A stretch of DNA of 64,000 nt from Truepera sp. GTDB taxonomy: Bacteria; Deinococcota; Deinococci; Deinococcales; Trueperaceae. This document shows, piece by piece, positions 8,935 through 18,010 of the stretch. The stretch is from positions 2,235,281 to 2,299,280 of the forward strand of contig JAVSMU010000001.1 in NCBI GenBank assembly GCA_032027045.1. The letters are read 5' to 3'. Made by a program: the position numbers and the translations under genes. The first letter of the stretch is position 1. Each line of letters opens with the position of its first letter. Under the pieces are notes generated by a model, which saw only the letters and a list, made by a program, of their open reading frames with translations, searched no databases and was not told the origin of the DNA.

Positions 8935-10485
8935 TCACTTGGAGCGCTTGGCCGCCACCGCCACTGGGGGCCTCGGTGGCTGGCCACGGCTCAGCAACCA
9001 GTACTGGATGACCTGCACCAACATGGATACCACATAGTAGACGAGCACCCCGGCCGGGAAGCCGATGATGATGAACACGAAGACGACGTTGATGATGAGC
9101 GACTGGCGCAGCATCTGAGGGTTCCCGCGCGCCGAGAAGTACGAGGTTGCCACCATGACGCCCACGTACAGGATGGGGAGGATGTAATACGGGTCCGCCT
9201 GGCCGAGGTCGGGCAGCCACAAGAAGCCCTCGTTGAACTCGAAGTTGACGAACACGCGCCAGAGGATGATGAACAGCGGCATCTGCACGAGTATCGGCAG
9301 GCAGCCGCCCGCGGGGTTCACGCCGGCCTCGCGGTAGAGCCCCATGGTCTCTTGCGTGAGCTTCTCCCGGTCGTCCTTGTACTTGCGCTGCAGCTCCTGG
9401 AGCTTGGGCTGCAGGCGCTGCATGCCGAACATGGACTTCGTTTGCGTGCTGATCAGTGGCCAGATGAGGGCCCGGAAGAGGAGCGTGAGCACGATGATCG
9501 AGAGTCCCCAGCTGGGGACGTAGGAGTGCACGAACACGAGGATGTTGACGACGATCAGCGACAGGCGCCCGAGGATGTTCGGGTTGAAGAGCCCCGGCAG
9601 CTCCAGGTAATGCTCCTGGACGTAGCGCACCAGTTCGTTGTGCCCGGGGTAGAGGCCGGTATCGAAGGTGACGCTGGAGTTAGCAGCCGCACCCAGCTCC
9701 GCCTGCAGGGCAATGCGGTTGGGCCGCAAGAAGGTGCCCGAGATGCCCTGGCTTCCCACCGCGGGCCGCATGACGATGGCGAAGTCGCGGTTGTTGTTGT
9801 TCATCTGCAGCGACAGGTACGTTGGGTTCGGGAAGAGCTGTTCGCCAGGGTTGAGGGTGAACGAGTCCCCATGGCCGATCTTCACGACGGGCGACTCGGT
9901 GCGGCCGATGCCCGGCGCCGCCAGCTGCACCGTGCTGGCCTCGTCGGCCTCCTCGGCGCGGGTGACGGTGACCTCCACCCCGATGGTGTCGACGCCGCTC
10001 TTCAGCGTGAGGCGGCGCGAGACCTGCATGCCGCCGACTTCGGCCTCGAAGGTCCCGACGAGTTCGCCGTCCTCGCCGGGTTGCCAGTCCGACGAGATGA
10101 CCTTCGGCGCTTCGTAGTTGCCGTCGACGAGCAGCGCTAGCCCGGGGATGACGGCGTCGAAGGGGATGAGGTTGGTCCGGCCGTCCACCGAGTAGTCGCC
10201 CAGCTTCTGGCCGCGCTGCTGTTTCCCGAAAGCCGCGACGAGCTGGCCCGCCTCGTCGAAGAAGTAGTCGACGCCCTTGCTCTTGATGAGGGTGAGGTTC
10301 TGCTCGCTCGGGTCGCAGAAGAACGACGGCGTGGCGCCGGCGCAGGTGGCATCTATCTTCTCGGAGGCCTTGAAGTCGGAGACCTGGAATGGGACTGGGT
10401 TGAATTCCACGCGCGCCTGCCCGAAAGCACTGAGGGCAAGCACCGCCAGAACTGCCATGGTTGGTCGCAGGCGGTTGCGTTTCAA
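8935..10485 (-). CDS. yidC: Membrane protein insertase YidC
   Basis: Inserts and folds integral membrane proteins, alone or with SecYEG. It is 516 residues and of the Gram-negative-like type: an N-terminal signal/anchor, a large periplasmic domain (about residues 25-280), then the conserved five-helix core from about 300 ([19 protein letters not shown], with the hydrophilic-groove Arg). The [16 protein letters not shown] helix is also visible. The start is TTG 10485, with GGAGG 4 bases upstream and its TTGA overlapping the yidD stop. The ATG at 10458 is an alternative that would shorten the anchor. It is followed by jag. Confidence 0.93.
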   Translation of the reverse strand: MKRNRLRPTMAVLAVLALSAFGQARVEFNPVPFQVSDFKASEKIDATCAGATPSFFCDPSEQNLTLIKSKGVDYFFDEAGQLVAAFGKQQRGQKLGDYSVDGRTNLIPFDAVIPGLALLVDGNYEAPKVISSDWQPGEDGELVGTFEAEVGGMQVSRRLTLKSGVDTIGVEVTVTRAEEADEASTVQLAAPGIGRTESPVVKIGHGDSFTLNPGEQLFPNPTYLSLQMNNNNRDFAIVMRPAVGSQGISGTFLRPNRIALQAELGAAANSSVTFDTGLYPGHNELVRYVQEHYLELPGLFNPNILGRLSLIVVNILVFVHSYVPSWGLSIIVLTLLFRALIWPLISTQTKSMFGMQRLQPKLQELQRKYKDDREKLTQETMGLYREAGVNPAGGCLPILVQMPLFIILWRVFVNFEFNEGFLWLPDLGQADPYYILPILYVGVMVATSYFSARGNPQMLRQSLIINVVFVFIIIGFPAGVLVYYVVSMLVQVIQYWLLSRGQPPRPPVAVAAKRSK

Positions 10486-10817
10486 GGGGCCTCCGTGTGA
10501 ACGTCTTGCTGCTCCAGCGCCTTGCGGTCCGCCGCGCGGCGCGACTCGCCGCGCCGGCTGGGCGGAACGGGATCGTAGCCGCCCGGGTGGAACGGGTGAC
10601 ACCTGAGCACGCGCAGGAAGCCCATCCAAGTGCCACGCAGGACGCCGTGCACCTCGATCGCCTCGATGGCGTAGGAGCTGCAGGTGGGGTGGAAGCGGCA
10701 CGAAGGGGCACCCTTGAGGGGTGAGAGGTAGCGCTGATAGGCCTTGAGCGGCCAGATGGCCGCGTCTTTCAGCGTCCGCCGAAACCCGCCACCATGCTTC
10801 GAAGGACTGCTTGTCAC
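10482..10817 (-). CDS. yidD: Membrane protein insertion efficiency factor
   Basis: Small (111 aa) amphipathic inner-membrane-associated protein that assists YidC-dependent insertion. The family signature is intact: [32 protein letters not shown], with the conserved cysteines, followed by [17 protein letters not shown] 10817 overlaps the rnpA stop as GTGA, and its own TGA overlaps the yidC TTG. The C-terminal 25 residues are basic and polar. Confidence 0.95.
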   Translation of the reverse strand: MTSSPSKHGGGFRRTLKDAAIWPLKAYQRYLSPLKGAPSCRFHPTCSSYAIEAIEVHGVLRGTWMGFLRVLRCHPFHPGGYDPVPPSRRGESRRAADRKALEQQDVHTEAP

Positions 10818-11179
10818 AGTAGTTTCGCGCGCTCGAAGGCGGTAGAAAGGGAACGCTTGAGCTCGGCGTAGGTGGCGCTGGCCGCTGATGGCCTGGCTAT
10901 CACCAGGAGGTCGAAGGAGGGGAGCGACGACTCGTACACGGCGTCTCGCAACGGCTGCCGCGTGAGCTCGCGGACCGCCTCGCGCAGTCGCCTTCTGACG
11001 CGGTTACGCACCACAGCCTTGCCGACCTTCCGGCTAACCACGATGCCCACTCTGACCTCCCCTTGCCTTGTCGGACGCCACCGGACGGTGACGTGCTTGC
11101 CGTTTCCGGTGTTGCCCTTGCGCAGCCGCTGGAACGCACGGTCTCCGCTCAGGGAGCGTACTACGGCCGCCGAGTTCAG
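10814..11179 (-). CDS. rnpA: Ribonuclease P protein component, with non-canonical start
   Basis: Protein subunit of RNase P, which matures tRNA 5' ends. The RNR signature is [25 protein letters not shown] at 11050 would remove the conserved N-terminal strands. Reading upstream in frame gives [16 protein letters not shown] and VTVRWRP, clearly family sequence. Between this and the in-frame TAA at 11203-11201 there is no ATG, GTG or TTG. The first usable codon is CTG at 11179, overlapping the rpmH stop as CTGA just as its neighbours use GTGA and TTGA. I therefore give a 121-residue product. The identity is firm; the start is an inference, and CTG 11152 or another codon remains possible. Confidence 0.8.
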   Translation of the reverse strand: MNSAAVVRSLSGDRAFQRLRKGNTGNGKHVTVRWRPTRQGEVRVGIVVSRKVGKAVVRNRVRRRLREAVRELTRQPLRDAVYESSLPSFDLLVIARPSAASATYAELKRSLSTAFERAKLL

Positions 11180-11319
11180 CGATCCGCTACCGACAGGCGC
11201 TTACGTCCCTTGGCGCGGCGGCGCTTGATGACGTTGCGCCCTCCGGGCGTAGCCATGCGCACGCGAAAGCCGTGCGTCTTGGCACGCTTGCGGCGGTTCG
11301 GCTGATACGTCCGCTTCAT
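11176..11319 (-). CDS. rpmH: 50S ribosomal protein bL34
   Basis: 47 residues beginning [18 protein letters not shown], the canonical bL34 sequence, rich in Arg/Lys as needed for 23S rRNA binding. The start ATG 11319 is set by the conserved N-terminus and an AAGGAG ribosome site 7 bases upstream. It is the first gene of the operon rpmH-rnpA-yidD-yidC-jag-prmC-epimerase. Unlike in Thermus, where rpmH is nested inside rnpA, the rnpA frame here is closed by a TAA within rpmH. Confidence 0.97.
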   Translation of the reverse strand: MKRTYQPNRRKRAKTHGFRVRMATPGGRNVIKRRRAKGRKRLSVADR

Positions 11320-11419
11320 GATGACTCCTTCCAGTCTCTTACCGTCGGGTGGGAATGCCCGGACCAAGCTTCCAGCCCCACCACCACGCGTTCCTGGCGG
11401 TTCGCGGAGCGGCCGTGGC

Positions 11420-11446
11420 GAGCTACCGTCCAGACAGGACAGTCAA
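11420..11446 (-). promoter_or_regulatory. Possible promoter of the rpmH operon
   Basis: On the minus strand TTGACT (11446-11441) is followed after 15 bases by TAGCTC (11425-11420), about 100 bases before rpmH. The spacing is short, so this is a weak call. This stretch, 11320-11523, holds no gene. Confidence 0.3.
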
Positions 11447-11523
11447 GCCGGAGAATAGTACCACACCGCCGCCAGGTCCGGATGGCCACCCCCGGGTACG
11501 GACCACTTCCGAGTTGCCATGGG

Positions 11524-12972
11524 CTAGGCCGCTTCCGGCGCTCCCGCCAGCGCGGCCTCTAGCGCGGACGCCAGGCCCAGCAGTTTCGCGTCGTGACCGG
11601 GCCCGGCGATCAACTGGACTCCAAGCGGAAGTCCCCCTTCGCCGGTGCCTGACGGAACGCTGATGGCCGGGAAGCCCGCCAGGTTGGCCAGGCACGTGGC
11701 CAGGTCGCCCAGGTACATCTCGAGCGGGTCGGCCAGCTTCTCGCCCAGCAGGTACGCCACGCCCGGTGCGGTGGGGGTGATGAGCGCGTCCACGCCGCTC
11801 AATGCGGTGGCCATCTCCTGCGCCAGCCTGTGCCTCACCCTCAGCGCCCGGCCGTAGTACGCGTCGTAGTAGCCGGCCGAGAGGGCGAACGAGCCGAGCA
11901 GCACGCGCCGCTTGACTTCGCTTCCGAACAGCTCGCCGCGCGTCTTGCGCATGACCGCCTCTTGCCCGTCGCGTTCCTCGCCTAAGCGGCGTCCGTAGAG
12001 CATCCCCGCGTAGCGCGCCAGGTTGCTCGACGCCTCCGCGGCGGCTATCACGTAGTAGCAAGCCACCGCCAGCCCAAGGCTGGGAAGGGTGACCTCGACG
12101 ACGTCGGCGCCGCGAGCCGCCAACGCGGTCCGGGCGAGTTCGAGGCTGCCGAGAGCGTCCGCGCCGAACCCCTCGCCGCCCAGCCCGGTCACCACCGCGA
12201 AGCGTCTCCCGACCAGGTCCAGGGTTCCCACTTCGTCGAGCTGGAGACCAACGCTCGTGGCGTCCTTGGGGTCGGCGCCGGCGATCACGCCGAGGGCGAG
12301 GCCCACATCCTCGACGGAGGCGCCCAACAGCCCAACCTGGTCGAGGGAGCTGGCGTAGGCCAGCAGGCCGTAGCGCGACGCAGCGCCGTAAGTGGGCTTG
12401 AACCCCACGACGCCGCAGAAGGCGGCGGGCAAGCGGCCAGAGCCACCCGTGTCGGTGCCAAGCGCCAGTGGCACGACCCCTGCGCCGACGGCGGCCGCCG
12501 AACCGCTCGACGAGCCGCCGGCCACGCGCGAGGTGTCGTGCGGGTTGCGGGTCGGGCCCAGCGCCGAGCGTTCGCCCGTGGAGCCCATCCCGAACTCGTC
12601 GAGGTTGGTCTTGCCGATCACGATGGCCCCTGCCGCCTTGAGGCGCGCCACGACGGTGGCGTCGAACGGCGGAACGTACCCCTGCAAGATCTCCGAGGCC
12701 GCCGTGTTCGGCACTCCGGCGGTGGCGATGTTGTCCTTGACGGCGACGGGCACGCCGGCGAGCGGACCGGGCTGTTCCCCCCGCGCTAGGCGTTCATCGA
12801 GGGCGTCGGCTGCCGCGAGGGCGCCCGCCTGGTCGATGGTGATGAACGCGTTCAGGCTCGCCTGAGCGCTCTCGGCCCGGGCGAGGGCGGCCTCGACGGC
12901 CTCGCGCGCCGAGACCGACCCGTTCCTCACGCGGCGTGCGGTGGTGCTGACGCTAGCGGGCCCGTCCGTCAT
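11524..12972 (-). CDS. gatA: Asp-tRNA(Asn)/Glu-tRNA(Gln) amidotransferase subunit A
   Basis: Amidase subunit of GatCAB: it releases ammonia from glutamine for conversion of mischarged Glu-tRNA(Gln) or Asp-tRNA(Asn). It is 482 residues, the family length. Amidase signature residues are present: Lys in VAVKDNIA, the cis-Ser region VAGGSSSGSAAAVG and the nucleophile segment DTGGSGRLPAAFCG. ATG 12972 is chosen over an upstream ATG at 12984 because the latter lies inside the -10 hexamer TATGCT. The gene is monocistronic; gatB is 9 kb away and gatC is not in the window. Confidence 0.93.
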   Translation of the reverse strand: MTDGPASVSTTARRVRNGSVSAREAVEAALARAESAQASLNAFITIDQAGALAAADALDERLARGEQPGPLAGVPVAVKDNIATAGVPNTAASEILQGYVPPFDATVVARLKAAGAIVIGKTNLDEFGMGSTGERSALGPTRNPHDTSRVAGGSSSGSAAAVGAGVVPLALGTDTGGSGRLPAAFCGVVGFKPTYGAASRYGLLAYASSLDQVGLLGASVEDVGLALGVIAGADPKDATSVGLQLDEVGTLDLVGRRFAVVTGLGGEGFGADALGSLELARTALAARGADVVEVTLPSLGLAVACYYVIAAAEASSNLARYAGMLYGRRLGEERDGQEAVMRKTRGELFGSEVKRRVLLGSFALSAGYYDAYYGRALRVRHRLAQEMATALSGVDALITPTAPGVAYLLGEKLADPLEMYLGDLATCLANLAGFPAISVPSGTGEGGLPLGVQLIAGPGHDAKLLGLASALEAALAGAPEAA

Positions 12973-12979
12973 GCGGCGA

Positions 12980-12985
12980 AGCATA
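12980..12985 (-). promoter_or_regulatory. -10 box of leaderless gatA
   Basis: TATGCT is followed by 7 nt and then ATG 12972. Confidence 0.7.
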
Positions 12986-13057
12986 ACAAGGGAGCGCGAC
13001 GGGCCCCTACGCCGCGGGCCTCACCGTCGCGACATCCGACCATCATGTCGGTGGCAG

Positions 13058-13063
13058 TATCAT
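13058..13063 (+). promoter_or_regulatory. -10 box of leaderless PP2C gene
   Basis: TATCAT is followed by 8 nt and ATG 13072; this decides against the upstream start at 13045. Confidence 0.65.
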
Positions 13064-13071
13064 GCAGCTAC

Positions 13072-14121
13072 ATGACCGAACCGGTCACGCCGCATATCGA
13101 CGCCCGCACCGGTCGCTCACAGCGCCCGGCCCCTGCCGTCGCCGAACCGCATCCTCCGCATGGTTCCCCAGCAACCCGCATCAGGAGCGCCGGGATCAGC
13201 GAGGCGGGCCACGTCCGGAAGGTGAACCAGGACTGGTACTTCGCGGGCGCCGTGGGCCGCAGCGGACACCTCGGAGTGGTGGCCGACGGCATGGGCGGTC
13301 ATACCGCGGGTGAGGTGGCGAGCCGCACGGCCATCGAGACGCTGGTGTCGGCATTGCGCCAGAGCCGCACCCAACCCCCCGTGGCACTCGCTCGCGCCGC
13401 GCAGGCCGCGAACGTGGAGGTCTACAACCTCGCGATCGAGCGTCCGGAGCTGACGGGCATGGGCACCACGTTGACCGCGGTGCTGATCGACGACCAGGTC
13501 GGGCTGGTGGGTCACGTGGGCGACTCGCGGGCGTACCTGGTGCGTGGCGGCCAGGCGCTGCGGCTCACCGTCGACCATAGCTGGGTCGCGGACCGCGTGC
13601 GCCAGGGTCTCTTGAGCGAGGAGGAGGCGCGGCGCCACAGGTGGCGCAACGTCATCACGAACGCCATCGGGGCCACCGCCACCTTTCGCCTCGATGTGCT
13701 CTATTTCGACGTCCTGCCGGGTGACATCGTGGTGTTGGTGAGCGACGGCGTGAGCATGCTGTTGGACGAAGACGCCATCGTGAAGAACGTGGTCGGGCGG
13801 ACGGCCGAGGAGGCGGCGGCACGGTTGGTGAGCGCCGCGAACGAGCGCGGCAGCCCGGACAACGTCACTGCCGTGGTGCTCTGCGTCGACGACGTGGCGT
13901 TCAGGCCGAAGCGCTACGACCTGCCGGAGGCGCCGCTGGTGGCCTCCTCCGTGGACATCGGCGAGACGCTGTCGGGCATCCGGCGCGTCGAGGAGGGGTT
14001 CCCGGGGAACGGCCCCTTGCAGAAGCTGCGGCAGCACCCCCTCTTCCCTCACCGCTACTGGATCGTGGGATCCGCCTACTTGTTGGTGCTCCTGGTGCTG
14101 TTCGTCTTGTGGCGTGGTTGA
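13072..14121 (+). CDS. PP2C-family serine/threonine phosphatase with C-terminal membrane anchor
   Basis: Metal-dependent Ser/Thr protein phosphatase, 349 residues. The PP2C motifs are intact: NQDWYFAG, VADGMGGHTAGEVAS (metal-binding DG), VGHVGDSRAYLV, LVSDGVSM and SPDNVTAVV. It starts with about 45 polar residues and ends with one hydrophobic segment (IVGSAYLLVLLVLFVLW), so the catalytic domain should be tethered to the inner face of the membrane. No partner kinase gene is adjacent, unlike the usual prpC-prkC pair. ridA follows 11 bases later with its own -10 box. Confidence 0.9.
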   Translation: MTEPVTPHIDARTGRSQRPAPAVAEPHPPHGSPATRIRSAGISEAGHVRKVNQDWYFAGAVGRSGHLGVVADGMGGHTAGEVASRTAIETLVSALRQSRTQPPVALARAAQAANVEVYNLAIERPELTGMGTTLTAVLIDDQVGLVGHVGDSRAYLVRGGQALRLTVDHSWVADRVRQGLLSEEEARRHRWRNVITNAIGATATFRLDVLYFDVLPGDIVVLVSDGVSMLLDEDAIVKNVVGRTAEEAAARLVSAANERGSPDNVTAVVLCVDDVAFRPKRYDLPEAPLVASSVDIGETLSGIRRVEEGFPGNGPLQKLRQHPLFPHRYWIVGSAYLLVLLVLFVLWRG

Positions 14122-14127
14122 TAGGCT
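14122..14127 (+). promoter_or_regulatory. -10 box of leaderless ridA
   Basis: TAGGCT overlaps the stop codon of the PP2C gene and is followed by 5 nt and ATG 14133. Confidence 0.6.
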
Positions 14128-14132
14128 GCGGC

Positions 14133-14510
14133 ATGAACCAAACCATTGCCACGGACAAGGCTCCCAAGGCCATAGGCCCCTACTCCCAGGCCGTCAAGGT
14201 CGGCGGGCTCGTTTACACGGCCGGCCAGATCGCCCTCAAGCCGGACGGCACCTGGCTAGGAGGCGACATCACCCAGCAGACTCATCAAGTCATGCAGAAC
14301 CTGTCCGCCGTGCTGACCGCCGCCGGCAGCGGCATGGAGCACGTCGTCAAGAGCACTTGCTTCCTCGCCGACATGGCCGACTTCGCCGCGTTCAACGAGG
14401 TGTACGGCAGTTACCTGGGCGGCAACCTGCCGGCGCGCAGCACGGTGCAGGTCGCGCGCCTGCCCAAGGACGGCCTGGTCGAGGTCGAGGTAGTCGCGCG
14501 CGTTCCCTGA
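14133..14510 (+). CDS. ridA: RidA family enamine/imine deaminase
   Basis: Hydrolyses reactive 2-aminoacrylate-type enamines/imines released by PLP enzymes, giving keto acids and ammonia. It is 125 residues, the standard length. The typical start APKAIGPYSQAVKVGGLVYTAGQ is intact, and the active-site Arg lies in LPARSTVQVARLPKDGLVEVEVVA. ATG 14133 is fixed by this N-terminus and a -10 box. It converges on the sdh operon. Confidence 0.94.
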   Translation: MNQTIATDKAPKAIGPYSQAVKVGGLVYTAGQIALKPDGTWLGGDITQQTHQVMQNLSAVLTAAGSGMEHVVKSTCFLADMADFAAFNEVYGSYLGGNLPARSTVQVARLPKDGLVEVEVVARVP

Positions 14511-14593
14511 CGGCTACGCGCGTTGGCTGAGTCCAAGTGCGCTGGCTACTCACCCAAGCGGGTCAACGGACTCCAAAGCGCGCTGCGTATGCG

Positions 14594-15292
14594 CTACGCG
14601 CGCTGCCAGAGGAGTTCCCGCTTGGTCTCCTCGATCACCTTCGTTATGGGGATGCCGCGCGGGCACGCCTCGGTGCAGTTGTAGGCGGTGCGGCAGCGCC
14701 ACAGGCCGTTCACGCCGTTGAGCACCCTTAGCCGTTCCGCCGAGCCCTGATCGCGCGAGTCGAAGATGAAGCGGTGCGCGTTCACGATGGCGGCGGGGCC
14801 CAGGTAACGGCCGTTGGTCCAGAAGACAGGGCACGAACTCGTGCAGGCCGCACACAAGATGCACTTGGTGGTGTCGTCGAAGATGGCCCGGTCCTCTACG
14901 CTCTGCAAGCGCTCCGTGGGCGGGGGCGGATCGTCGTTGATGAAGTAGGGCAGGATGGCGCGGTAGGAGTCGAAGAACGGCTCCATGTCGACGATGAGGT
15001 CCTTGAGGACCGGCAGGCCGCCCAACGGCTGCACCGTGATCTCGGAGCCCAGGTCCTTCACCAGGACCTTGCAGGCGAGGCGGTTGACGCCGTTGATCCG
15101 CATGGCGTCTGAGCCGCAGATGCCGTGCGCGCAACTGCGCCGGAACGTCAGCGAGCCGTCCTGCTTCCACTTGATGTCGTTCAGCACGTCGAGCACGCGC
15201 TCGGTTGGGGAGACGTCGAGCTTGAACTCCTGCCAGTGCGGGCGGGGGTCCTTCTCGGGATCGTAGCGGCGGATCTTCATGGTTATCTGCAT
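14594..15292 (-). CDS. sdhB: Succinate dehydrogenase iron-sulfur subunit
   Basis: Electron-transfer subunit of respiratory complex II. It is 232 residues with three cluster motifs in order: the [2Fe-2S] ligands RRSCAHGICGSDAM plus a later LAC, the [4Fe-4S] motif CILCAACTSSCP, and the [3Fe-4S]/[4Fe-4S] ligands CRTAYNCTEACPRGI. It is the last gene of the operon sdhC-sdhD-sdhA-sdhB, 8 bases after sdhA. Confidence 0.96.
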   Translation of the reverse strand: MQITMKIRRYDPEKDPRPHWQEFKLDVSPTERVLDVLNDIKWKQDGSLTFRRSCAHGICGSDAMRINGVNRLACKVLVKDLGSEITVQPLGGLPVLKDLIVDMEPFFDSYRAILPYFINDDPPPPTERLQSVEDRAIFDDTTKCILCAACTSSCPVFWTNGRYLGPAAIVNAHRFIFDSRDQGSAERLRVLNGVNGLWRCRTAYNCTEACPRGIPITKVIEETKRELLWQRA

Positions 15293-15300
15293 GAGCGGCC

Positions 15301-17040
15301 TCAGTAGACCCGCGGCTTCGGCTCGTAGCGGCCGAGAGCAACGGGCTTGTAGTCGATGCGTACACCGTCACCGTCTTTGTAGACGAGCGAGTGCTTGAGC
15401 CAGTTCGCGTCGTCGCGCTCGCGGAAGTCCTCCCGGGAATGCGCGCCGCGAGACTCGGTGCGGTTCAGGGCGGCGGTCACCAACTGCTGCGCGTTGTCGA
15501 GCAGGAAGCCCAACTCGAGGGCCTCCATGAGCTCCATGTTGTAGCGCTTGCCCTTGTCCTCCACGCCGATGAGCTTGTAGCGCTCGCGCAGCTTCTTGAC
15601 CTCCTCGACCTGCTGGGCAAGCGTCTCGGCCGTGCGGAAGACCGAGGCGTTGTCCATCATGGTTGTCTGCAGCTCGGCGCGGACGTCGGACACCCGCACC
15701 TCGTGCGGGCCGTTCATGGCCGCGTCGAGCAGGGCGCGGGTGTGATCGAGGACGCCTGCGGGCAGGTCCGGGAACTCGCCGCGTTCCGCGTAGGCGCTGG
15801 CGTTGCGCCCGGCACGCCGGCCGAAGACCAGGAGGTCGCCCAGCGAGTTGGTGCCCAGGCGGTTGGCGCCGTGCAAGGAGGCGCAGGCCACCTCACCGGC
15901 CGCGTAGAGGCCGGGCACGACCGTGTTCTGGCCGTCGCTGATGACGTTCGTGTCGATGGTGACGGGGATGCCGCCCATCATGTAGTGCGCGGTCGGCTGC
16001 ACGGGCACCATCTCCGTGATGGGGTCCACGCCCAGGTAGATGCGGGCGAACTCGGTGATGTCGGGGAGGCGCTCCTCGATGATCTTGGCGTCGATGTGGG
16101 TGAGGTCGAGGTGGAGGTAGTCCTTGTTGGGGCCACAACCCCGGCCCTCGCGGACCTCGAGGTACATGGCGCGGCTGACCATGTCCCTGGGCGCCAGGTC
16201 CTTGATGGTCGGGGCGTAGCGCTCCATGAAACGCTCGCCCTCGGAGTTGCGCAAGATGCCGCCCTCGCCGCGCGCCCCTTCGGTTAGGAGCACGCCGAGC
16301 CGGTAGAGGCCGGTCGGGTGGAACTGGAAGAACTCGGGGTCCTCCACCGGGATGCCGCGCCGCCACACGATGCTGGTGAGGTCACCGGTGAGGGCGTGCG
16401 CGTTGGAGGTGACCTTGAACATGCGACCGCTGCCCCCGGTGGCGAGGACCGTGGACTTCGCCTGGATGACGTGCAGGTCACCGGTGGCCAGTTCGTACGC
16501 GACCACCCCTCGACACTCGCCACCGTCCAAGATGATGTCCAGGACGTGGAACTCGTTGAAGAAGTGCACGTTGTCCTTGATCGACTGTTGGTAGAGCGTC
16601 TGCAGGATCATGTGGCCCGTGCGGTCGGCCGCGTAGCATGCGCGCTCGACGGGGGACTTGCCGTGCTCGCGGGTGTGCCCGCCGAACTTGCGCTGGGCGA
16701 TGCGGCCCTCGGGCGTGCGGCTGAACGGCAGGCCCATGTGCTCGAGCTCGTAGACGGCGTCGATGACCTCGTGCGAGAACACTTCCGCGACGTCCTGGTC
16801 GGTCAGGTAATCGCCGCCCTTGACCGTGTCGTAGGCGTGCCATTCAGGGTGGTCCTCACTGACGTTGCCGAGCGCAGCGCCCACCCCACCCTGGGCCGCA
16901 CCAGTGTGGGAGCGGGTCGGGTAGAGCTTCGTGACGACCGCGACGGAGACCTTGGGGTTGTGCGCCGCGTAGCGTGCGGCCATCATCCCGGCTCCGCCGG
17001 CCCCGACCACCAGTACGTCGAACTTGTGTGCCCTGATCAT
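15301..17040 (-). CDS. sdhA: Succinate dehydrogenase flavoprotein subunit
   Basis: Oxidises succinate to fumarate with covalently bound FAD. It is 579 residues. The dinucleotide motif [15 protein letters not shown] is near the N-terminus. The FAD-linked His lies in [17 protein letters not shown], and the substrate-site region [12 protein letters not shown] and the C-terminal flavoprotein domain are present. It follows sdhD by 15 bases and precedes sdhB. Confidence 0.97.
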   Translation of the reverse strand: MIRAHKFDVLVVGAGGAGMMAARYAAHNPKVSVAVVTKLYPTRSHTGAAQGGVGAALGNVSEDHPEWHAYDTVKGGDYLTDQDVAEVFSHEVIDAVYELEHMGLPFSRTPEGRIAQRKFGGHTREHGKSPVERACYAADRTGHMILQTLYQQSIKDNVHFFNEFHVLDIILDGGECRGVVAYELATGDLHVIQAKSTVLATGGSGRMFKVTSNAHALTGDLTSIVWRRGIPVEDPEFFQFHPTGLYRLGVLLTEGARGEGGILRNSEGERFMERYAPTIKDLAPRDMVSRAMYLEVREGRGCGPNKDYLHLDLTHIDAKIIEERLPDITEFARIYLGVDPITEMVPVQPTAHYMMGGIPVTIDTNVISDGQNTVVPGLYAAGEVACASLHGANRLGTNSLGDLLVFGRRAGRNASAYAERGEFPDLPAGVLDHTRALLDAAMNGPHEVRVSDVRAELQTTMMDNASVFRTAETLAQQVEEVKKLRERYKLIGVEDKGKRYNMELMEALELGFLLDNAQQLVTAALNRTESRGAHSREDFRERDDANWLKHSLVYKDGDGVRIDYKPVALGRYEPKPRVY

Positions 17041-17055
17041 GAATGCAATCGACTC

Positions 17056-17484
17056 CTATTGGCCGCTGGCGAGATTACGAACGGCGTCGCCCATCTCCTG
17101 GTAGGAGAAGGCCCAGAGCGTCATGACGCCGAAGATGAAGATCACGGCCGTAACGACGAAGAGTGTCACTTTCATCCAGAACCGGGGGCCGGGCCGCCTG
17201 AAGTTGTCCTCGATGACCATCTTCAGGCCGTTCATCCCGTGGAGCATGGCGAAGCCGAGGAGGAACGAGTCGAAGACCTTGACGGACGGCCGCGCGAAGC
17301 GGCTGGCCACGTAGTCGTAGTCCACCGTCGCCACGTTGATGGCGATGTTGTTGATGAAAAGGTGGGCGAACACCAGGAACACGAGGAACAGCCCGGATAT
17401 GCGCATGAACACCCACCACGCCAACTCGCCGTTGGACTTGTAGTGGTCGCGCGCGTCGCGCAGGTTCTTCGGGCGAGATGCCAT
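17056..17484 (-). CDS. sdhD: Succinate dehydrogenase membrane anchor subunit
   Basis: Membrane anchor of complex II, 142 residues with three predicted helices. LHGMNGLKMVIED near residue 90 matches the heme/quinone-region helix of SdhD-type anchors. ATG 17484 shares its A with the sdhC stop (TGATG), so it is preferred to the GTG three bases upstream. Confidence 0.88.
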   Translation of the reverse strand: MASRPKNLRDARDHYKSNGELAWWVFMRISGLFLVFLVFAHLFINNIAINVATVDYDYVASRFARPSVKVFDSFLLGFAMLHGMNGLKMVIEDNFRRPGPRFWMKVTLFVVTAVIFIFGVMTLWAFSYQEMGDAVRNLASGQ

Positions 17485-17843
17485 CACGCGCCTCCGAAGA
17501 TCTCAGGGATGATCTTGATGAGGACGGGGATCCCGATGATGGTGGTGAGCCCGAGCACGCCGTACCACATGGAACGCTGGTAGGTGATGGCCCAGGTGGT
17601 GAAGTCGAGGAGGATGATCCGGAGCCCGTTGAGGGCGTGGTACACGACCGCGGCGATCACCAGGACGAGCCCGATGCGAAACGGCCACTGGTGATAGAAG
17701 AGCAAGAACGCATTGAACGGCCCGTCAGGTCCGTACATCACGAGCGTGATATCGAACACGTGTAGCAGCAGGTAGAGGGCGATGGCTACGCCGGAAATCC
17801 GGTGCAGGAAGTACGCCCACTGCCCTTCTCGACCTCGATACAT
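17484..17843 (-). CDS. sdhC: Succinate dehydrogenase cytochrome b subunit
   Basis: Heme b-binding anchor of complex II, 119 residues with three helices. The SdhC signature HRISGVAIALYLLLHV and the heme-ligand segment YHALNGLRIILLD are present. It is the first gene of the operon. Confidence 0.92.
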   Translation of the reverse strand: MYRGREGQWAYFLHRISGVAIALYLLLHVFDITLVMYGPDGPFNAFLLFYHQWPFRIGLVLVIAAVVYHALNGLRIILLDFTTWAITYQRSMWYGVLGLTTIIGIPVLIKIIPEIFGGA

Positions 17844-17895
17844 GCCTCAACCTCCAAGAGCCGCGTTGCAGCCCGGGAATCTGGGTCAGGACTAG

Positions 17896-17901
17896 ATTCT
17901 A
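17896..17901 (-). promoter_or_regulatory. Possible -10 of the sdh operon
   Basis: TAGAAT on the minus strand lies 52 bases before sdhC with no better candidate nearby; no convincing -35 is seen. Unlike most genes here, this would give a leadered mRNA. Confidence 0.35.
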
Positions 17902-17995
17902 TCACCGGCCTCACACGAACCACTCCCGGCCCCCGGCGCTTCTTTACAAGTGGCGTCGCAGGCGCGGCGAGACGCGAGAAGCGGCGCGCGAGCGG

Positions 17996-18001
17996 TATGG
18001 T
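17996..18001 (+). promoter_or_regulatory. -10 box of leaderless HAD gene
   Basis: TATGGT is followed by 9 nt and GTG 18011. Confidence 0.55.
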
Positions 18002-18010
18002 CGAGCCATC

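Noticed and set aside
14511..14593. Imperfect repeats between ridA and sdhB as a terminator
   Set aside because: Arms such as GAGTCC/GGACTC are short with a long loop; not convincing.
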